Part shown: piece by piece, positions 61,301-64,000 of the stretch
Position numbering within the stretch: position 1 is the stretch's first letter
Layout of the letters: every line of letters starts with the position of its first letter
Assembly (NCBI GenBank): GCA_965153355.1
Contig: OZ231128.1
Location: 24,490,001-24,554,000, forward strand
Origin: Flaccisagitta enflata
Lineage: Eukaryota > Chaetognatha > Sagittoidea > Aphragmophora
Direction of reading: 5' to 3'
DNA: 64,000 bases
The notes under the pieces: model-generated
Told to the model about the DNA's origin: nothing
Databases searched by the model: none
The model's input: the letters and a program-made list of their open reading frames with translations, nothing else
Position numbers and translations under genes: made by a program

Positions 61301-61715
61301 ATGGAGAGATGGTTCAAAAATGGAGAGATGATTAGTCATATTCCAGTTATTTTCAAAAAAATGGAGAGATGGTTCAATAATGGAGAGATGATTAGTCATA
61401 TAGCAGGTATTTTCAAAAAATGGAGAGATGGTTCAAAAATGGAGAGATGATTAGTCATATTGCAGTTATTTTCAAAAAATGGAGAGATGGTTCAATAATG
61501 GAGAGATGATTAGTCATATAGCAGGTATTTTCAAAAAATGGAGAGATGGCTCAAAAATGGAGAGATGATTAGTCACATAGCAGGTATTTTCAAAAAATGG
61601 AGAGATGGTTCAAAAATGGAGAGATGATTAGTCATATAGCAGGTATTTTCAATAAATGGAGAGATGGTTCAAAAATGGAGAGATGATTAGTCATATTGAA
61701 GGTATTTTAAAAGAA
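58334..61715 (+). repeat. 59-bp satellite array, right copy (inverted relative to 32-36 kb)
   Basis: About 50 units with TGGAGAGATG twice per unit and the phrase GATTAGTCATAT. The same alternating variants as the left array are seen (AGCAGGTATT/TGCAGTTATT; GGCTCAAAA/GGTTCAATAA). An HT-2 element interrupts the first monomers. The end beyond 61715 matches the start of the left array in inverse sense. Confidence 0.96.
58395..58648 (+). mobile_element. HT-2 element inserted in a satellite monomer
   Basis: Head AAGGCCAAGTAGGCCAACGA, (GAAT)n interior, GACCGACCAACCAACGGACA, tail hairpin GATGCGAGGACGCATC (58629-58644) then TAAAAA. The flanks GAGTATTTTCAAAA and AATGGAGAGATGG join into a normal monomer. 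Confidence 0.85.
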
Positions 61716-61841
61716 TGGAGAGATGAACCCAATGGAGAGATAGATACAAGGAATTAGCAATATGATGTCCTTAAGGTTTTCTTCAAAAAAGGGAGAGATG
61801 TGAATGGAGAGTTAAAAAACCTCTGCCTCACTTCTTGTTGT

Positions 61842-62010
61842 TTTTAGTCGCGTTCTTCGCGACTCTACACCCCGCTATGTCGGTCGATTGGTCGGTTGGT
61901 CAGTTGGTTGGTTAGTCGGTTGGTCGGTTGGTCGGTTGGTTGGTTGGTCGGTTGGTTAGTTGGTCGGTTGGTCGGTTGGTCGGTCGGTTGGTCGGTTGGT
62001 CTGTCCCCCT
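61842..62010 (-). mobile_element. HT-1 element tail with expanded (GGTTGGTC)n
   Basis: Hairpin AGTCGCGTTCTTCGCGACT at 61846-61864, CCCCGCTATGTCGGTC, then about 120 bp of GGTTGGTC variants. The core and head are replaced by a PAL terminus. Confidence 0.8.
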
Positions 62011-62100
62011 TTGAGCAGCGACCCCGAAGGGGTCGATGACGTACAGTAGATGTCGTCTAGACTTGGAAATACGGGGGAATTCACTACAGGAAGACAAATA
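62011..62100 (+). mobile_element. Chimeric junction: PAL terminus joined to an ACAGTAGATG terminus
   Basis: GAGCAGCGACCCCGAAGGGG (62011 onward) is a PAL end. Directly after GATGACGT the end of the tRNA-core family begins (ACAGTAGATGTCGTCTAGAC at 62043). Neither element is complete. Confidence 0.6.
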
Positions 62101-62649
62101 AACTTAAGAGACTGATATTTGAAATATAAACTAATAAAAGGATGCTTTATTGCCCATGGGTGTTGGTTGCTATGGAAACACATTTCCATGTATTCACACC
62201 AAAGTATCAATATTTTGAGAATTTTTTTGAGGGAACATTGTTTAAAATAAAATTTGCTACAACTTTCCGAAACAAGATTTTGTCTCAGGTTTCCCACGCG
62301 TTTCAATGCAAAACCAAGAGACAATAGCTCTGAAAGCTGAGACATTTGAGACAAAACTTGAGACTATGAGACATACCTGAGACATAGGCCCAAAGGCATT
62401 AAAATTACATTCCTGATTCCGGTCTCCTTCTATCAAAATCCCTTTGTCTCTTTGTTCCTCAAACCAACTGTCTCTTATTGAGTGGTCTCATTAAGTTTCC
62501 AATTCACTTTGTCTCATCATAGCTCTTCCTTTGCTGTTTTTACTAGGTCCTATATATGTAGTTTTAATTCGTACGCATAAAGGTACAGATTGTCATACAT
62601 CAACGAACAACTACTACTACAATGATCAGTGTGAGGGGGGGGGGAAGAG

Positions 62650-63775
62650 CTACGGAGACAGAGCCACAATCTTTCTCACAATTGAGTTACCCATCGAGGG
62701 AATTCTACGAAGAAAATTAGATTTCCGTTTTTGAAACGTTTCACTTATGGAAAGGTAGCCATAGTTACTTCTAAGTTCCCTGGTACTTTCCCACCGAGAA
62801 AAAGAAAAGATTTTACGTATGGCATCATTCACAGCCGTATTCAATCGTAAAATATCGCTGCTGGCAAGATCCTTCACCTCGCATGCGTACAAAAATTTTG
62901 GTACACAAATCGAGTAAAGAATTTTCATCAAAATCTCATTACTAGGCTTACCATCAACGTTAAGGACTGAGTTAGACGCACGGTAAAAAGCACGTAATTC
63001 AGCTTCACACGAGCACAAGAATTGTTTTCCAGATAAATCAGTGGCACCTAGGTATTTCCACTCTCGTACTACATCAATTACATTTCCTTTCAATGTAAAC
63101 CGCGTATTAGTTAAATCAGAATAATTTTTACCAAATGTAACAACCTTTGTTTTTTTAAAGTTGTACTCAATACACCAGTAATCGCCATATTCAGTACAAA
63201 TATCAATCAGTTTCTGTAAGGAGGATCTAGTTGGGGCCAAAAGAGCAAGATCATTGGCATAAAGAATCGCCGCTAGAAATAAATCTATTATATGACAACC
63301 ACAACCACTGTTTTGTAAAAGACTAATGAGATCATCCAAGTAAATAGCAAAAAGTCGTGGGCTGAGAACGCCACCTTGTTTCACACCGGAAGTTACTCTA
63401 AATGTATAGCTAAATGCATCTTTCCATTTACATTTTACGAACATATTGCCATACCAATAGACTAGGATCTTTAAAAAACAAAGGGGTACGTCACGATTCA
63501 TTAATTTTATAAAAATTCCATTGTGATCGACTTTGTCAAACCCTTTCGTACAATCAAGGAAAGCCGCAAAAACATTTGATCCATTTTCACAAAAGAAATT
63601 AATACAAGTTTTTAAAACATAAATCGCATGCACAGTAGAATGCCTACTTTAATAGCCATATTGCAAGTCACTACTAGAGAGCCATTCACGAAATTTCAAA
63701 AGAAGCCCATGTTCAAACATGTAAGAAAAGATAGGACTTAAAGTAGGGGGAGAACCATCAAAGCCTGAGGGAAGC
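62650..63775 (-). pseudogene. Non-LTR retrotransposon reverse transcriptase, broken
   Basis: The frame from about 63775 reads through a SSSDLQYGY segment, meets a TAA at 63649-63651, and is then open for about 327 codons to 62650. The RT blocks are clear: FLDCTKGFDKVDH, then SGVKQGGVLSP, then ILYANDLALLAP, then a thumb-like region. The catalytic motif is YAND where YADD is usual, so one metal-binding Asp is lost. No endonuclease domain is visible within the window. The general type (CR1/Jockey/RTE-like) is inferred from these motifs. The stop and the mutated motif both argue for a dead copy. Confidence 0.85.
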
Positions 63776-64000
63776 CTTAGGCCAAAGTGTTCATTCCAGA
63801 ATGCCCACCCTTGGCTCTAATTGTGGAGGGGCCCTCACTTAAACACCTTACAACCATAAACTGAAAAAAAATTCAGTGTATACGTCAACTCCTGGGGCGT
63901 ATATATGTATACCAAGCAATGCAGCATTTTAAGCGAAAATCCTTATTTTTCAACATAGTTTTCTGATATAAAAAAATTATTCTCCTGTAAAAAAGTATTG
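63776..64000. other. Non-coding end of window
   Basis: AT-rich. Further 5' parts of the reverse transcriptase are not recognisable, so the copy may be 5'-truncated here. Confidence 0.4.

Overview
The window is animal nuclear DNA, most likely from an invertebrate. Genes are split by GT-AG introns, and one is a very large C2H2 zinc-finger gene. Part of a BEL/Pao LTR element and a non-LTR reverse transcriptase are present. Simple repeats are extremely abundant: (AC)n, (AG)n, (CAA)n, (GAAA)n and several satellites. A crustacean-like genome would fit, but nothing in the sequence fixes the phylum.

Layout. 1-2.2 kb: minus-strand gag-protease of a BEL/Pao retrotransposon, cut by the window edge. 2.2-6.7 kb: non-coding DNA with short dispersed elements, a fold-back element and an 83-bp tandem array carrying a splice-acceptor-like sequence. 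6.7-11.2 kb: a plus-strand three-exon gene for an acidic low-complexity protein whose splice phases agree at both introns. 11.2-16.6 kb: several small inverted-repeat elements. 16.9-23.7 kb: a minus-strand gene of about 2282 codons with about 23 C2H2 fingers and very long CAA-coded polyglutamine. 25-31 kb: microsatellites and two related elements that combine inverted termini with a tRNA-like core. 31.4 kb: first coding exon of an organic-anion-transporter-like (SLCO/OATP) gene, followed by a CAA/CGA repeat. 32.4-36.4 kb: a 59-bp satellite. 41.5 kb: an unassigned minus-strand terminal exon. 47-53.5 kb: a minus-strand multi-exon transposase-like gene. 53.4-58.3 kb: a dense cluster of hairpin-tailed short elements, one of them expanded internally into three tandem arrays. 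58.3-61.8 kb: the same 59-bp satellite in inverted orientation. 62.6-63.8 kb: a broken non-LTR reverse transcriptase.

The most interesting structure is not a gene. Several related families of short non-autonomous elements (labels HT-1, HT-2, HT-3 and PAL are mine) recur throughout. HT elements end in a short hairpin followed by CTAAAA. The stem sequence differs between copies but stays paired, which suggests a selected structure. Their interiors carry short tandem repeats that in some copies have grown into arrays of up to 2 kb, and some sit inside monomers of the 59-bp satellite. This resembles Helentron-associated elements of the DINE-1/pearl type, but no Rep/helicase gene is visible, so the assignment is a hypothesis.
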